From Amycolatopsis anabasis (GTDB taxonomy: Bacteria; Actinomycetota; Actinomycetes; Mycobacteriales; Pseudonocardiaceae): 64,000 nucleotides of DNA. The position numbers and the translations under genes are program-made. The notes beneath the pieces were generated by a model. That model saw only the letters and a list, made by a program, of their open reading frames with translations, did not search any database and had not been told where the DNA came from. Each line of letters starts with the position of its first letter. The stretch's first letter is position 1. The stretch lies in the NCBI RefSeq assembly GCF_009765355.1, contig NZ_VTHK01000024.1:62001-126000 (forward strand), written 5' to 3'. Of the stretch, positions 1 to 7,817 are shown one piece after another.

Positions 1-812
1 TCTGGAGCGCCGACCCGGCTCACGTCGAGTCGCTGATCACCGAGAAGACCGTCGGCATCCTGGCCGTCGACGTGGCCGGGCAGCCCGGCGACTTCGACGA
101 GTACCGGGCCATCGCCGACTCCCGCGGGCTGTGGCTGTTCGAGGACGCCGCCTGCTCCGCGGGCGCGACCTACAAGACCAGGCCCGCGGGCAGCCTCGCC
201 GATCTCGCCGCGTTCTCCTTCCACGGCCGCAAGGGCATCACCGCGGGCGAAGGTGGCGCGCTGGTCTCCGACCGCGAGGACCTGATCGCGCACGCGCGCA
301 AACTGCACACCTACGGCATCGAGCCCGCGATCGCCCGCGAAGGCTCCGATGAACTGCCGATTCCCACGTTCCACGAGGCCGGGTTCAACTTCCGGCTCTC
401 GGACGTGCAGGCCGCGATCATGAACGTGCAGCTGGACCGGCTGCCCGACCTGCTGGCCGCGCGCCGCTCGGTGGCCAAGCGCTACCACGACGCGTTCGAC
501 GGCCTGGACGGCGTCGAGGTGCCGGTCGCCCTGCCCGACCGCGAGCACCCCTGGCAGGCGTACATCCTGACCATCGCGCCGGAGATCAGCCGCGGCAAGG
601 TCGCGCTGAAACTGCGGGAACGCGGCGTGCAGTGCAACTTCGGCACCTACGCCTCGCACGTCCAGCCGGTCTACGGGAAGCAGGCGCCGCTGCCGGTGTC
701 CGCGGACATCTTCGCCCGGCACCTGGCCATCCCGATGCACTCCAACCTCACCGACGCCCAGGTCGAGCGGGTTGCCGACACCGTGCGCGAAGTCGTCACC
801 GAACTGTCCTAA
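1..812 (+). CDS. DegT/DnrJ/EryC1/StrS sugar aminotransferase, 5' truncated
   Basis: PLP-dependent transaminase that would place an amino group on a keto nucleotide sugar. The reading frame is open from base 3 to the stop at 810-812, so the start lies outside the window and the internal GTG at 72 is not the real start. Family marks are the ED pair of LFEDAACSAGA, which contacts PLP, and FHGRKGITAGEGG, which holds the Schiff-base lysine. The C-terminal ARHLAIPMHSNLTDAQVERV matches the family end. It lies 54 nt upstream of an epimerase on the same strand and is probably the distal part of a glycan or aminosugar operon. Substrate unknown. Confidence 0.9.
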   Translation, partial: WSADPAHVESLITEKTVGILAVDVAGQPGDFDEYRAIADSRGLWLFEDAACSAGATYKTRPAGSLADLAAFSFHGRKGITAGEGGALVSDREDLIAHARKLHTYGIEPAIAREGSDELPIPTFHEAGFNFRLSDVQAAIMNVQLDRLPDLLAARRSVAKRYHDAFDGLDGVEVPVALPDREHPWQAYILTIAPEISRGKVALKLRERGVQCNFGTYASHVQPVYGKQAPLPVSADIFARHLAIPMHSNLTDAQVERVADTVREVVTELS

Positions 813-866
813 CCAGACCCTTTCGCCTGATCAGCGCCACGAACGCCGACGAGGAGAGCAGTTAAC

Positions 867-1796
867 ATGTCCGACAAGAAGGTCTTCTTCACCGGGGGAG
901 CCGGTTTCATCGCGGCGCACACCATCCCGATCCTGCTGGAGCGCGGGTACTCGGTGCGCATCTTCGACAACATGACCCGCGGTGACCGCGACCGCGTCAA
1001 CGAGTTCGTGCAGACCGGCAAGGTCGAACTGGTGGAGAAGGACGTCCGCTACGGCGGCGGCGTCCGCGAGGCCATCCGCGGCTGCACGCACGCGATCCAC
1101 TTCGCCACGGTGTCGATCAACAAGTCGATCGCGGACCCGCACGAGTCCATCGACATCAACATGACCGGCAACCACAACGTGTTCGCGGCCGCCGCGGACG
1201 AGGGCGTGGAACGCCTGGTGTTCGCCTCCTCGGCGTCGGTGTACGGCGACCCGCAGAAGCTGCCGATGCACGAGGACGACCAGCTCAACCCGCTGACCCC
1301 GTACTGCATCTCCAAGCGCGCGGGCGAGGACCTGCTGGGCTTCTACCAGCGCCAGAAGGGCCTGTCCTGGAACGCGCTGCGCTTCTTCAACGTGTACGGC
1401 CCCGGCCAGAAGATCGAGGCCTACTACACCTCGGTGATCAACCACTTCATCCAGCGCCTGCGCGCCGGCCAGCCGCCGATCATCGACGGCAAGGGCGAGC
1501 AGTCGATGGACTTCGTGCACGTCACCGACCTGGCCAAGGCCGTCGTCGCCGCGCTGGAGTCCGAGCAGGCGAACCTGCCGATCAACATCGGCACCGGCAT
1601 CGACACCTCGATCGCCACCCTGGCCAAGATCCTGATCGACGCGGTGGGCGTCGACGTCGAGCCGCAGTTCAACCCGCGTGACGTGCTGGTCTCGCGCCGG
1701 GCGGCGGACATCACCCGGGCCCGCGAGGTGCTCGGCTGGGAACCGGAGATCTCGGTCCAGCAGGGGATGACCGAGCTGGTCAAGGCTTCCGCCTGA
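867..1796 (+). CDS. NAD-dependent epimerase/dehydratase of the extended SDR family
   Basis: Nucleotide-sugar epimerase or dehydratase of 309 aa. The Rossmann motif TGGAGFIA is at residues 9-16; the last residue of the usual GxxGxxG is Ala, not Gly. The catalytic serine region SSASVYG is at about 121-127 and the YxxxK pair is Tyr146/Lys150 (YCISK). FFNVYGPGQ and the late DVLVSRRAADITRA segment are typical of UDP-glucose 4-epimerase-like proteins. A strong Shine-Dalgarno (GAGGAGAG) precedes ATG 867. It lies between a sugar aminotransferase and a glycosyltransferase, so it probably supplies a sugar donor for a surface glycan. The exact substrate cannot be read. Confidence 0.9.
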   Translation: MSDKKVFFTGGAGFIAAHTIPILLERGYSVRIFDNMTRGDRDRVNEFVQTGKVELVEKDVRYGGGVREAIRGCTHAIHFATVSINKSIADPHESIDINMTGNHNVFAAAADEGVERLVFASSASVYGDPQKLPMHEDDQLNPLTPYCISKRAGEDLLGFYQRQKGLSWNALRFFNVYGPGQKIEAYYTSVINHFIQRLRAGQPPIIDGKGEQSMDFVHVTDLAKAVVAALESEQANLPINIGTGIDTSIATLAKILIDAVGVDVEPQFNPRDVLVSRRAADITRAREVLGWEPEISVQQGMTELVKASA

Positions 1797-1831
1797 TGAA
1801 TCCCGCGGCGGGTCCTGCGAAAGGGCGGGCA

Positions 1832-3016
1832 ATGCGAATAGTGGTGGTGAACAACTTCTTCCCGCCCCGGGTGGGGGGAAGTGCGCACATGTCGGCCTCG
1901 CTCGCCGAACAGTACGCGGCGAGCGGGCACGAGGTGCTCGCGATCACCGCCGCGTACGGGGACGCGCCCGCGGAGGAGGAGAAGGACGGCTACCGCGTCG
2001 TCCGGTTCCCGGCGATGAAGATGCCGCAGCTGGGGTTGTCGATCGACTTCGACATGACCTTCGCCGCGGTGCGGCCGGGGAACTGGCGGAAGCTGTTCAG
2101 GCTGCTGGACGAGTTCAAACCGGACGCGATCCACCTGCACGGCCAGTTCTTCGACCTGTCCTGGATGGCCGGGCTGTACGGGCGGCGGCGGGGCGTTCCG
2201 CTGCTGCTCACCATCCACACCCTGCTGATCAGCGAGAAGAAGCTGTACGGCGCGGTGTTCCGGATGCTCGACGCGCTGCTCGTGCGCCCGATCCTCGGGC
2301 TGCTCAAACCGCGGTACGTCATCCTGGACAAGCTCGGCGTCGACTACTGCGTCGACCGGTACAAGACCAGCGACGAGAACTCGGAGTACTTCCCGATCGC
2401 GGTCGACACCGAGCACTTCGAGAAGCCGCTGACCAAGGACGTCCGGGCGGAGAACGAGATCGGCGAAGCGCCGCTGATCGTTTCGCTCGGGCACGTGATC
2501 CCGCTGCGCAACCGGCTCCCGCTGGTCGAGGCGATGCCGGCCATCCTGGCGAAGCACCCGGACACCAAGGTGATCGTGGTCGGCCGGGTGTACCACGACG
2601 CGTTCCTCAAGCGCGCCGAGGAACTCGGCGTGCGGGACGCGTTCCTGGTCAAGGGCGCGGTGCCCAAGGACGACGTGCCCGCGTACTTCGCCGCGGCGGA
2701 CATCGTCACGCACGACCTCAACGGCGGCTGCGGCACCGCGTCGCTGGAGGCCATGCTGTCCGGCACCGCGACCATCGCGTCGGTGACCGAGGACAACTAC
2801 CCCGGCATCGAGCTGCACAACGGCGAGAACATCCTGCTGGTCCCGCCGGACGATCCGGCGGCGGTGGAGAGGACCGTGCTGGAGCTGCTCGACGATCCGG
2901 TGAAGCGCGCGGAGATCGCGAAGCGGCAGAGCGCCATGGTGCGCGACAACTTCGCGCTCGACGTGGTGGCCGGGGAGCACCTGCGCACCTTCGAGAAGAT
3001 GGTGGCCGATCGTTGA
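1832..3016 (+). CDS. Glycosyltransferase family 4 (GT-B fold)
   Basis: Retaining cytoplasmic glycosyltransferase of about 394 aa. The N-terminus MRIVVVNNFFPPRVGGSAH is the classic GT4 acceptor-domain start. The C-terminal half holds SLGHVIPLRNR and the EX7E-like segment in NGGCGTASLEAMLSGT. An in-frame ATG at 1796 overlaps the epimerase stop, but ATG 1832 fits the family start and follows a purine-rich GAAAGGGCGGG. Its stop overlaps the TTG start of the next gene, so the four genes from the window edge to 3663 look co-transcribed. Donor and acceptor sugars are unknown. Confidence 0.88.
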   Translation: MRIVVVNNFFPPRVGGSAHMSASLAEQYAASGHEVLAITAAYGDAPAEEEKDGYRVVRFPAMKMPQLGLSIDFDMTFAAVRPGNWRKLFRLLDEFKPDAIHLHGQFFDLSWMAGLYGRRRGVPLLLTIHTLLISEKKLYGAVFRMLDALLVRPILGLLKPRYVILDKLGVDYCVDRYKTSDENSEYFPIAVDTEHFEKPLTKDVRAENEIGEAPLIVSLGHVIPLRNRLPLVEAMPAILAKHPDTKVIVVGRVYHDAFLKRAEELGVRDAFLVKGAVPKDDVPAYFAAADIVTHDLNGGCGTASLEAMLSGTATIASVTEDNYPGIELHNGENILLVPPDDPAAVERTVLELLDDPVKRAEIAKRQSAMVRDNFALDVVAGEHLRTFEKMVADR

Positions 3017-3663
3017 GCCTGTTCTTTGACGACGAGCGCAGCAACCGGCTGCGCCCGCAGATCCTGACCGAGCTCGTCGGCGAGTACATGAACGACGTCG
3101 AGCGGGCGAAGCTGTACGGGCTGCCGGAGACCACCCGGATCCGGCAGCGCGCGAAGATCGTCAGCCCGGAGAACCTCAAGATCGGCGAGCACTGCTGGAT
3201 CGGCGAGGGCGCGGTGCTGGACGCCAGCGGCGGCCTGGAGATCGGCGAGCACACCAGCATCGGGCTGAACACGCTGGTCTTCACGCATTCCAGCTGGCTG
3301 GCGAACATGACGCTGCAGAACCACTCCGGCAGCGACCTGATCGAGCGGAAGCCGGTGAAGATCGGCAAGGGCTGCTTCATCGGCGGGCTCGTGGTGATCA
3401 TGGCCGGGGTGACGATCGGGGACTTCGCCACCGTGCAGCCGAACTCGGTCGTGGCCAAGGACGTGCCGCCGCGCTCGCTGGTCGCGGGTAACCCGGCGCG
3501 GGTGTTCCAGCGCTACGACGAGGAGTACATCGCCGGCGAGGTGGAGCGGGTGCGCGCGGAGAACGAGCGCCGCCGCGAGCTTTCCGCCGAACGCGGACAA
3601 GATTCGTCCGGATGGGGCGCTCCTTCGGGTGATTTCCGGCCGGAAGCGCCGCCGTCCGAGTGA
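3013..3663 (+). CDS. Left-handed beta-helix acyltransferase (WbbJ/LacA type)
   Basis: Sugar O- or N-acetyltransferase-like protein of 216 aa. Hexapeptide repeats of the [LIV]GxxxxI type run from about residue 55 to 160 (IGEHCWIGEGAVLD, IGEHTSIGLNTLV, KIGKGCFIGGLVVIM, VTIGDFATVQPNSVV). The end of the domain is the usual PPRSLVAGNPARVF. The start is an unusual TTG sharing bases with the TGA of the upstream GT4 gene, which suggests translational coupling. The last 35 residues are charged and lie outside the fold. It probably acetylates a sugar of the glycan made by this operon. Confidence 0.87.
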   Translation: MSLFFDDERSNRLRPQILTELVGEYMNDVERAKLYGLPETTRIRQRAKIVSPENLKIGEHCWIGEGAVLDASGGLEIGEHTSIGLNTLVFTHSSWLANMTLQNHSGSDLIERKPVKIGKGCFIGGLVVIMAGVTIGDFATVQPNSVVAKDVPPRSLVAGNPARVFQRYDEEYIAGEVERVRAENERRRELSAERGQDSSGWGAPSGDFRPEAPPSE

Positions 3664-4030
3664 TGTCCGGGCGTTTTCCGGTCGCGGTTCAGTAGCATTG
3701 AGATAAACGTCGCCAACGGGGGCGAAATCCGCATCCGCAAGGGGTATTCGCATGCCGCGAACCAGCAGGAAACGGAGTGGGATCCACCGCAAGCGATTGT
3801 TCCACCGGGAATTCTTTCCGCGATAATTCTTACGCGCAGGCCAACGATGTGATCAGCTGACCCCTGCTGATCTCATCCGGGTAAGACCACGTCGGCCTGG
3901 TATCGCAGGCAGCCGGGCCGGCGTGGCTCCCCGGCCGGACACCCCATCGAGGGCATTCCGCACCCCCGCCCCGGACGGCAGACTTGTGGGACACTGTTCA
4001 CGGCGCTGTCGCAGCAGGAAGGAGCCCCAG
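3664..4030. other. Gene-poor interval of 367 bp
   Basis: It separates the glycan operon from the Uma2 gene. No recognisable gene is present apart from a possible 24-codon basic peptide at 3752-3826. AT-rich patches around 3690-3715 and 3800-3835 could hold promoters. No clear terminator hairpin with a T-run is seen after 3663. Confidence 0.5.
3752..3826 (+). CDS. Possible 24-aa basic peptide
   Basis: An ATG at 3752 follows AAGGGG at a normal Shine-Dalgarno distance and reads 24 codons to TAA. The product is very basic (11 Arg/Lys of 24, plus three His), beginning MPRTSRKRSGIHRKR. No family is recognised. In GC-rich DNA such a short frame can arise by chance, so this rests only on the ribosome binding site and the composition. 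Confidence 0.2.
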   Translation: MPRTSRKRSGIHRKRLFHREFFPR

Positions 4031-4609
4031 GTGAGCATATCCCCCTGGCCCGGGCACCTGCTGAGCCTCGACGACTGGATCGCCCTTCCCGAGGACACCG
4101 ATCGGCGTTTTGAGCTGGCGGAAGGGGTACTCCAGGGGGCGCCGAGGCCGGCTTCACGGCATCAGCGCGCAATATGGCGGCTCGCGGCGCTTCTTGAGCC
4201 ATCTCTGCCACCCGAATGGGGCGTGCTGACCGAGGCCGAGGTAGTGATTGAGCGCGGTCCCACCGCGACGGTACGAGTTCCTGATTTGTTGGTGGTTTCA
4301 TCTGATGCCATCGATCGGAATCGACCTCGTTGGAACCCTGATGAGGTGGGTCTCGTCGTGGAGATCATCTCGCCGGGTACGGTGCGGACCGACCGGGTAA
4401 CCAAATTCTCTGAATACGCCGAGGTTGGAATCGAGCACTACTGGATTGTCGACCTCAATGAACCGATCAGTCTCACTACTTTCCGCCTCGTCGGCGAGGA
4501 CTACGAGGACTTCGGCGAGCACACCGGAAAGACGGTTTTGGATCTCTTCGGAGTCCCGATCACGATCGACCTCGGCGCCCTTGCCGCTAAGCGGGCGGCG
4601 GAGGCCTGA
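4031..4609 (+). CDS. Uma2-family (DUF820) PD-(D/E)xK endonuclease-like protein
   Basis: A 192-aa member of the Uma2 family, which has a restriction-endonuclease-like fold and is widespread as single genes in actinobacteria and cyanobacteria; cellular role unknown. The start is GTG 4031, preceded by AAGGAG seven bases upstream; the longer frame from 3923 has no such support. Family marks are FELAEGVLQGAPRPASRHQ near the N-terminus, the active-site region RVPDLLVV, then LVVEIISPGT with a following lysine (DRVTKFSEYAEVGIEHYWIVD). Stand-alone gene with no partner. Confidence 0.85.
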   Translation: MSISPWPGHLLSLDDWIALPEDTDRRFELAEGVLQGAPRPASRHQRAIWRLAALLEPSLPPEWGVLTEAEVVIERGPTATVRVPDLLVVSSDAIDRNRPRWNPDEVGLVVEIISPGTVRTDRVTKFSEYAEVGIEHYWIVDLNEPISLTTFRLVGEDYEDFGEHTGKTVLDLFGVPITIDLGALAAKRAAEA

Positions 4610-4750
4610 GCTGCGGAAACCGTTGCGATACGTCGACAACATCGTCGCCTACGGCAGGCTTTCCGGCGCGTACCGGTGAACCCCGGGGCGGTGGACTTCG
4701 TGTCTTCGGTTGCGTGCCCGTGACGGTCGGGTACGCGTGAGGAGTCCGCC

Positions 4751-5257
4751 ATGGCACATCGGACCGTGGTATCCACGGTGATTTTCGGTTCCCTTTTCCT
4801 CGCCGCCTGCGGTTCGGGCGGCGACCCCGCCTCGCCGGACGCGGCCCCCGGCGGGTGGGCGATCCGGGACGTGCCCGGGGCCGGGAGCGTGCTGGCCGGC
4901 GTCGACGGCAGAACGGTCTACACCTCCGAGCAGGAGAGCGGCGGGAAGGTCGCCTGCACGAACTCGTGCCTGGACATCTGGCGCCCGGTCATCGCGGAGA
5001 CGCCACCCGCCGCCCCCGCGGGCCTGCCCGGGAAGCTGGGCGTGCTCACCCGCCCGGACGGCGGCGGCAGCCAGGTGACCTACGACGAAATGCCGCTGTA
5101 CACCTTCAAGTTCGACGAGGCGCCCGGAGAAGCGAAGGGCGACAACCTGGCCGACGAGTTCGCCGAGGGGTTCTTCACCTGGCACGCCGTGACCGCCCAG
5201 GGCCAGCCGGGCGGCGCGCCCGCGAAACCCACCGCCGACGGCGGCTACGGCTACTGA
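4751..5257 (+). CDS. Secreted lipoprotein with YX4D-type repeats (Lipoprotein_15 family)
   Basis: A 168-aa exported protein. It has a short positive N-terminus, a hydrophobic stretch and the lipobox LAAC with Cys20, so it should be lipid-anchored outside the membrane. Two copies of the family repeat are visible: VDGRTVYTSEQ with CTNSCLDIWRP, and VTYDEMPLYTFKFDEAPGEAKGD. The family is annotated as secreted repeats of unknown function. GAGGAG stands eight bases before ATG 4751. It ends 15 bp from the convergent GNAT gene. Confidence 0.88.
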   Translation: MAHRTVVSTVIFGSLFLAACGSGGDPASPDAAPGGWAIRDVPGAGSVLAGVDGRTVYTSEQESGGKVACTNSCLDIWRPVIAETPPAAPAGLPGKLGVLTRPDGGGSQVTYDEMPLYTFKFDEAPGEAKGDNLADEFAEGFFTWHAVTAQGQPGGAPAKPTADGGYGY

Positions 5258-5272
5258 CCCCGCGATTCCCGG

Positions 5273-5668
5273 TCAGGCCAAGGAGATCAGGCCCGCGTGC
5301 GTCGGCCGGAAGCCGCACGAGTCGAAGTAGAACCCGCGCAGGTGATCCTCGAAATCCACGTGCAGCCACGCGCATCCGGCCCGCCGGGCCTCCGCCGCCG
5401 CGTGCCGCACGAGTTCGGTCCCGATGCCCCGGCGCTGCTGGTCCGGCCGGACCTTCGGGTCGAGCAGGAAGGCGTGATCGGCCCCGTCCCACGCCACGTT
5501 CGCGAAGCCGATCAAGCCGCCGTCCGGCTCGCGGGCGGTCATCCAGCCCAGGCTGTGCGGCCGGATCCGGTCCCACCAGCCCGGTTCCGGGGTGCCGCCG
5601 TGCGAGCGGGTCAACGCGACCAGTTCGTCATCGCCCACTTCGGCTCGCCACCGGTAGTCGACGTTCAT
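5273..5668 (-). CDS. GNAT-family N-acetyltransferase
   Basis: A 131-aa acetyl-CoA-dependent acetyltransferase. The acetyl-CoA loop is VRPDQQRRGIGTELVRHA (motif A, QxxGxG-like), followed by YFDSCGFRPT near the C-terminus. The start is ATG 5668 (MNVDYRWRAEV), which overlaps the TGA of the upstream regulator by four bases, so the two are translationally coupled. The much longer frame reaching 6121 is antisense overlap with the regulator. Substrate unknown; the pairing suggests the regulator controls it. Confidence 0.87.
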   Translation of the reverse strand: MNVDYRWRAEVGDDELVALTRSHGGTPEPGWWDRIRPHSLGWMTAREPDGGLIGFANVAWDGADHAFLLDPKVRPDQQRRGIGTELVRHAAAEARRAGCAWLHVDFEDHLRGFYFDSCGFRPTHAGLISLA

Positions 5669-6636
5669 GCTGCCCGGAAAGCGCGCCGGTAGGCGGACGG
5701 GGACGTGTGCATGGCTTCGCCGAAGTGTTGGCGGAAGGTGACCGCGGTGTCGAAACCCACCGAGGTGGCGACCCGCTCGATCGGGGTCTCGGTGGTCTCC
5801 AGCAGCGGCAGGCTGGCCTGGATCCGGCGGGCGATCAGCCATTTGATCGGGCTGGTGCCCACGCACCGCGCGAAGTGCCGCAGGTAGGTGCGCGCGGACA
5901 TGTTCGCCCGCGCGGCCAGGGTGTCCACCGAGATCGGTTCGGTCAGGTGTTCCAGCGCCCAGGAGATGCTGCGGGCGATCCGGTCGTCCTCGGGATCGGC
6001 GGCGACCGGGCTCTCGATGTACTGCGCCTGCCCGCCGTCGCGATGCGGCGGGATGACCAGCCGGCGCGCGATCGCGTTGGCCAGATCCGCGCCGAAGTCC
6101 TTGCGCACCAGGTGCAGGCACAGGTCGATCCCGGACGCGCAGCCCGCGCTGGTCAGCACCGACTCGTTGTCGACGTACAGCGGGTGCGGGTCCACCGAGA
6201 CCCGCGGGTACCGCGTCCGCAGCAGATCCGCGTAGCGCCAGTGGGTGGTGGCGCGCAGGCCGTCGAGGAGACCGGCCGCCGCGAGCGCGAACACGCCGGA
6301 GCAGATCGACACCACGCGCGTCCCGCGGCGGTGCGCCAGCCGGAGCGCGGCGATCACCTCGGGGGAGGCCTCGGCGTGCACGTCACGCACGCTGGGCACG
6401 ACGATCGTGCGCGCGGCGGCGAGGGTGTCCAGGCCGTGCCGGACGTGCAGTTCGGCCCCGCCGAGCACCGGGATCGGGCCCGGCCGCTCCGCGCAGAGCC
6501 GCACCTCGTACCAGTCGTCCGGCAGCGGCAGATCCGGCCAGCGCAGGGCGAAGACCTCGGTGACGATCCCGCTTTCGAACGACGTCATGCCCTCGTAGGC
6601 GAGTACGGCCACCTGATGCGACGCGGTGGAACCCAT
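5665..6636 (-). CDS. GlxA-type AraC-family transcriptional regulator
   Basis: A 323-aa regulator. Residues about 8-180 form a DJ-1/PfpI-like amidotransferase-fold sensor: HQVAVLAYEGMTSFE, then the nucleophile-elbow region VVSICSGVFALAAAGLLDG. Residues about 220-323 are an AraC double helix-turn-helix (LAARANMSARTYLRHF, then ERVATSVGFDTAVTFRQHF, ending in SPSAYRRAF). It is first gene of a two-gene operon with the downstream GNAT. The ligand is unknown; the sensor domain is usually not enzymatic in this family. Confidence 0.92.
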   Translation of the reverse strand: MGSTASHQVAVLAYEGMTSFESGIVTEVFALRWPDLPLPDDWYEVRLCAERPGPIPVLGGAELHVRHGLDTLAAARTIVVPSVRDVHAEASPEVIAALRLAHRRGTRVVSICSGVFALAAAGLLDGLRATTHWRYADLLRTRYPRVSVDPHPLYVDNESVLTSAGCASGIDLCLHLVRKDFGADLANAIARRLVIPPHRDGGQAQYIESPVAADPEDDRIARSISWALEHLTEPISVDTLAARANMSARTYLRHFARCVGTSPIKWLIARRIQASLPLLETTETPIERVATSVGFDTAVTFRQHFGEAMHTSPSAYRRAFRAA

Positions 6637-6725
6637 GGCGGGATCTTAGCGCACGCCGTCGTCAGCGCCACTGTTTTTGCGGCCTCCGTGCGGGCAGCCT
6701 GGTGGGCGAGCAGAAGGAGGAAATC

Positions 6726-6842
6726 ATGGCAAAACTGTTGCGGGCATTGCGAAACCTGGCCGCGGACCTCGTCTACGGGGTGCACGCGGGCCACGCGATC
6801 CGGCACGGGCTGCCGGTGCCGCGACGGCGGGCGGGGTGCTGA
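6726..6842 (+). CDS. Small 38-aa protein with a strong Shine-Dalgarno
   Basis: The ATG at 6726 follows AGAAGGAGG with about six bases of spacing, one of the best ribosome sites in the window. The product is 38 aa, cationic and histidine-containing: MAKLLRALRNLAADLVYGVH at the start and a PVPRRRAGC end. The first 19 residues could form an amphipathic helix. No family is recognised. It is divergent from the GlxA-type regulator and ends 18 bp before the convergent oxidoreductase. It is too short for usual gene finding. Confidence 0.5.
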   Translation: MAKLLRALRNLAADLVYGVHAGHAIRHGLPVPRRRAGC

Positions 6843-6860
6843 GCCCGCCTCGCCGATCGG

Positions 6861-7817
6861 TCAGGTGCCGGCCTGGGCCAGGACGCTCGCGACGACCCGG
6901 TGCGAGGGCAGGATCGAGTCGCGTTCGGCCTTGGCGTCGACCTTGTCCTCCAGCAGGTCCACGAACCGGTCGAGCTGGGTGGCCAGCGGTTCGCGGGCGG
7001 TGACCAGTTCCGGGATCTCGATCACGGTCTGCTGCCGGTAGCCGAGCCCGTCCGGGGTCGCCGCGTCGTGCGAGACGTGCCGGTAGATGGTCACGTCCCG
7101 GCGCAGCAGGTCGATCTCGATCAGCCGGTCCAGTTCGGACACCACGAGCGAACGCACCTTGCGCTGCCCGAGCCGCGACGCCGACACCGTGGCCAGTCCG
7201 AACGGGAACGTCAGGACGGTTTCGATGGTGTCCTCCGCGCCGGTGACCGAGGACGGGTGGAAGTACCCGGCCCCCGAGGTCACCCGCGACGGGGTGGCGC
7301 CGCCGAAGAACTGGATCGCGATGTCCACGTCGTGCACCAGCAGGTCCCAGGACACCCCGGTCTTGATCCGCGGCGCGTACGGGCCGTGCCGCCGGGCCAT
7401 CAGGTGCACCGGTTCGTTGACCAGTTGCAGCGCGGTCATCACCGCCGGGTTGTACCGCTCGAGCAGCCCGCACATCAGCGGGACGTCCTTCTCCGCGGCG
7501 AGCCCGACGATCTCCTCCGACGCGGGCAGGCTGTTCGAAACCGGCTTCTCCACCAGCAACGGCTTGCCCTGGCGCAGGATCTCCAGCGCGATCTCGTGGT
7601 GCACCTCGGTCGCCGCGGCCACCACCACGGCGTCCACATCGGACAGTGAGCCGAGTTCCGGGGACCACTGCGAACCGAACCGGTCGGCGACCGCGCGACC
7701 GGCCTCCTCCCGCGGATCGACGACGCGGGCCAGGGTGACCCGGTCGTTCTGGGAGAGCACGCGGGCGTGCAACGAGCCCATCGTGCCGGTGCCGACGAGG
7801 GCGATGCGGTGCGTCAC
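6861..7817 (-). CDS. Gfo/Idh/MocA-family NAD(P)-dependent sugar oxidoreductase
   Basis: A 318-aa sugar dehydrogenase. The Rossmann loop GTGTMG is at residues 9-14. The EKP motif (LLVEKPVSN) and the segment around SWDLLVHDVDIAIQFFGG match the catalytic (alpha/beta) domain of the family. The GTG start at 7817 overlaps the TGA of the upstream aminotransferase by four bases; the longer frame to 8102 is antisense to that gene. Together the pair resembles WbpB/WbpE or WlbA-type modules, in which a Gfo/Idh enzyme oxidises C3 of a nucleotide sugar and a DegT enzyme aminates it. That function is inferred from the pairing. Confidence 0.88.
   Translation of the reverse strand: MTHRIALVGTGTMGSLHARVLSQNDRVTLARVVDPREEAGRAVADRFGSQWSPELGSLSDVDAVVVAAATEVHHEIALEILRQGKPLLVEKPVSNSLPASEEIVGLAAEKDVPLMCGLLERYNPAVMTALQLVNEPVHLMARRHGPYAPRIKTGVSWDLLVHDVDIAIQFFGGATPSRVTSGAGYFHPSSVTGAEDTIETVLTFPFGLATVSASRLGQRKVRSLVVSELDRLIEIDLLRRDVTIYRHVSHDAATPDGLGYRQQTVIEIPELVTAREPLATQLDRFVDLLEDKVDAKAERDSILPSHRVVASVLAQAGT

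Noticed and set aside
3923..4030. Upstream start for the Uma2 gene
   Set aside because: The extra residues are not family-like and GTG 4031 has a good AAGGAG site.
4855..7041. Long plus-strand open frame of 728 codons
   Set aside because: It runs antisense or out of frame through the lipoprotein, GNAT and GlxA-type genes and has Arg/Pro/Gly-rich, non-protein-like composition; it is a GC-bias shadow.
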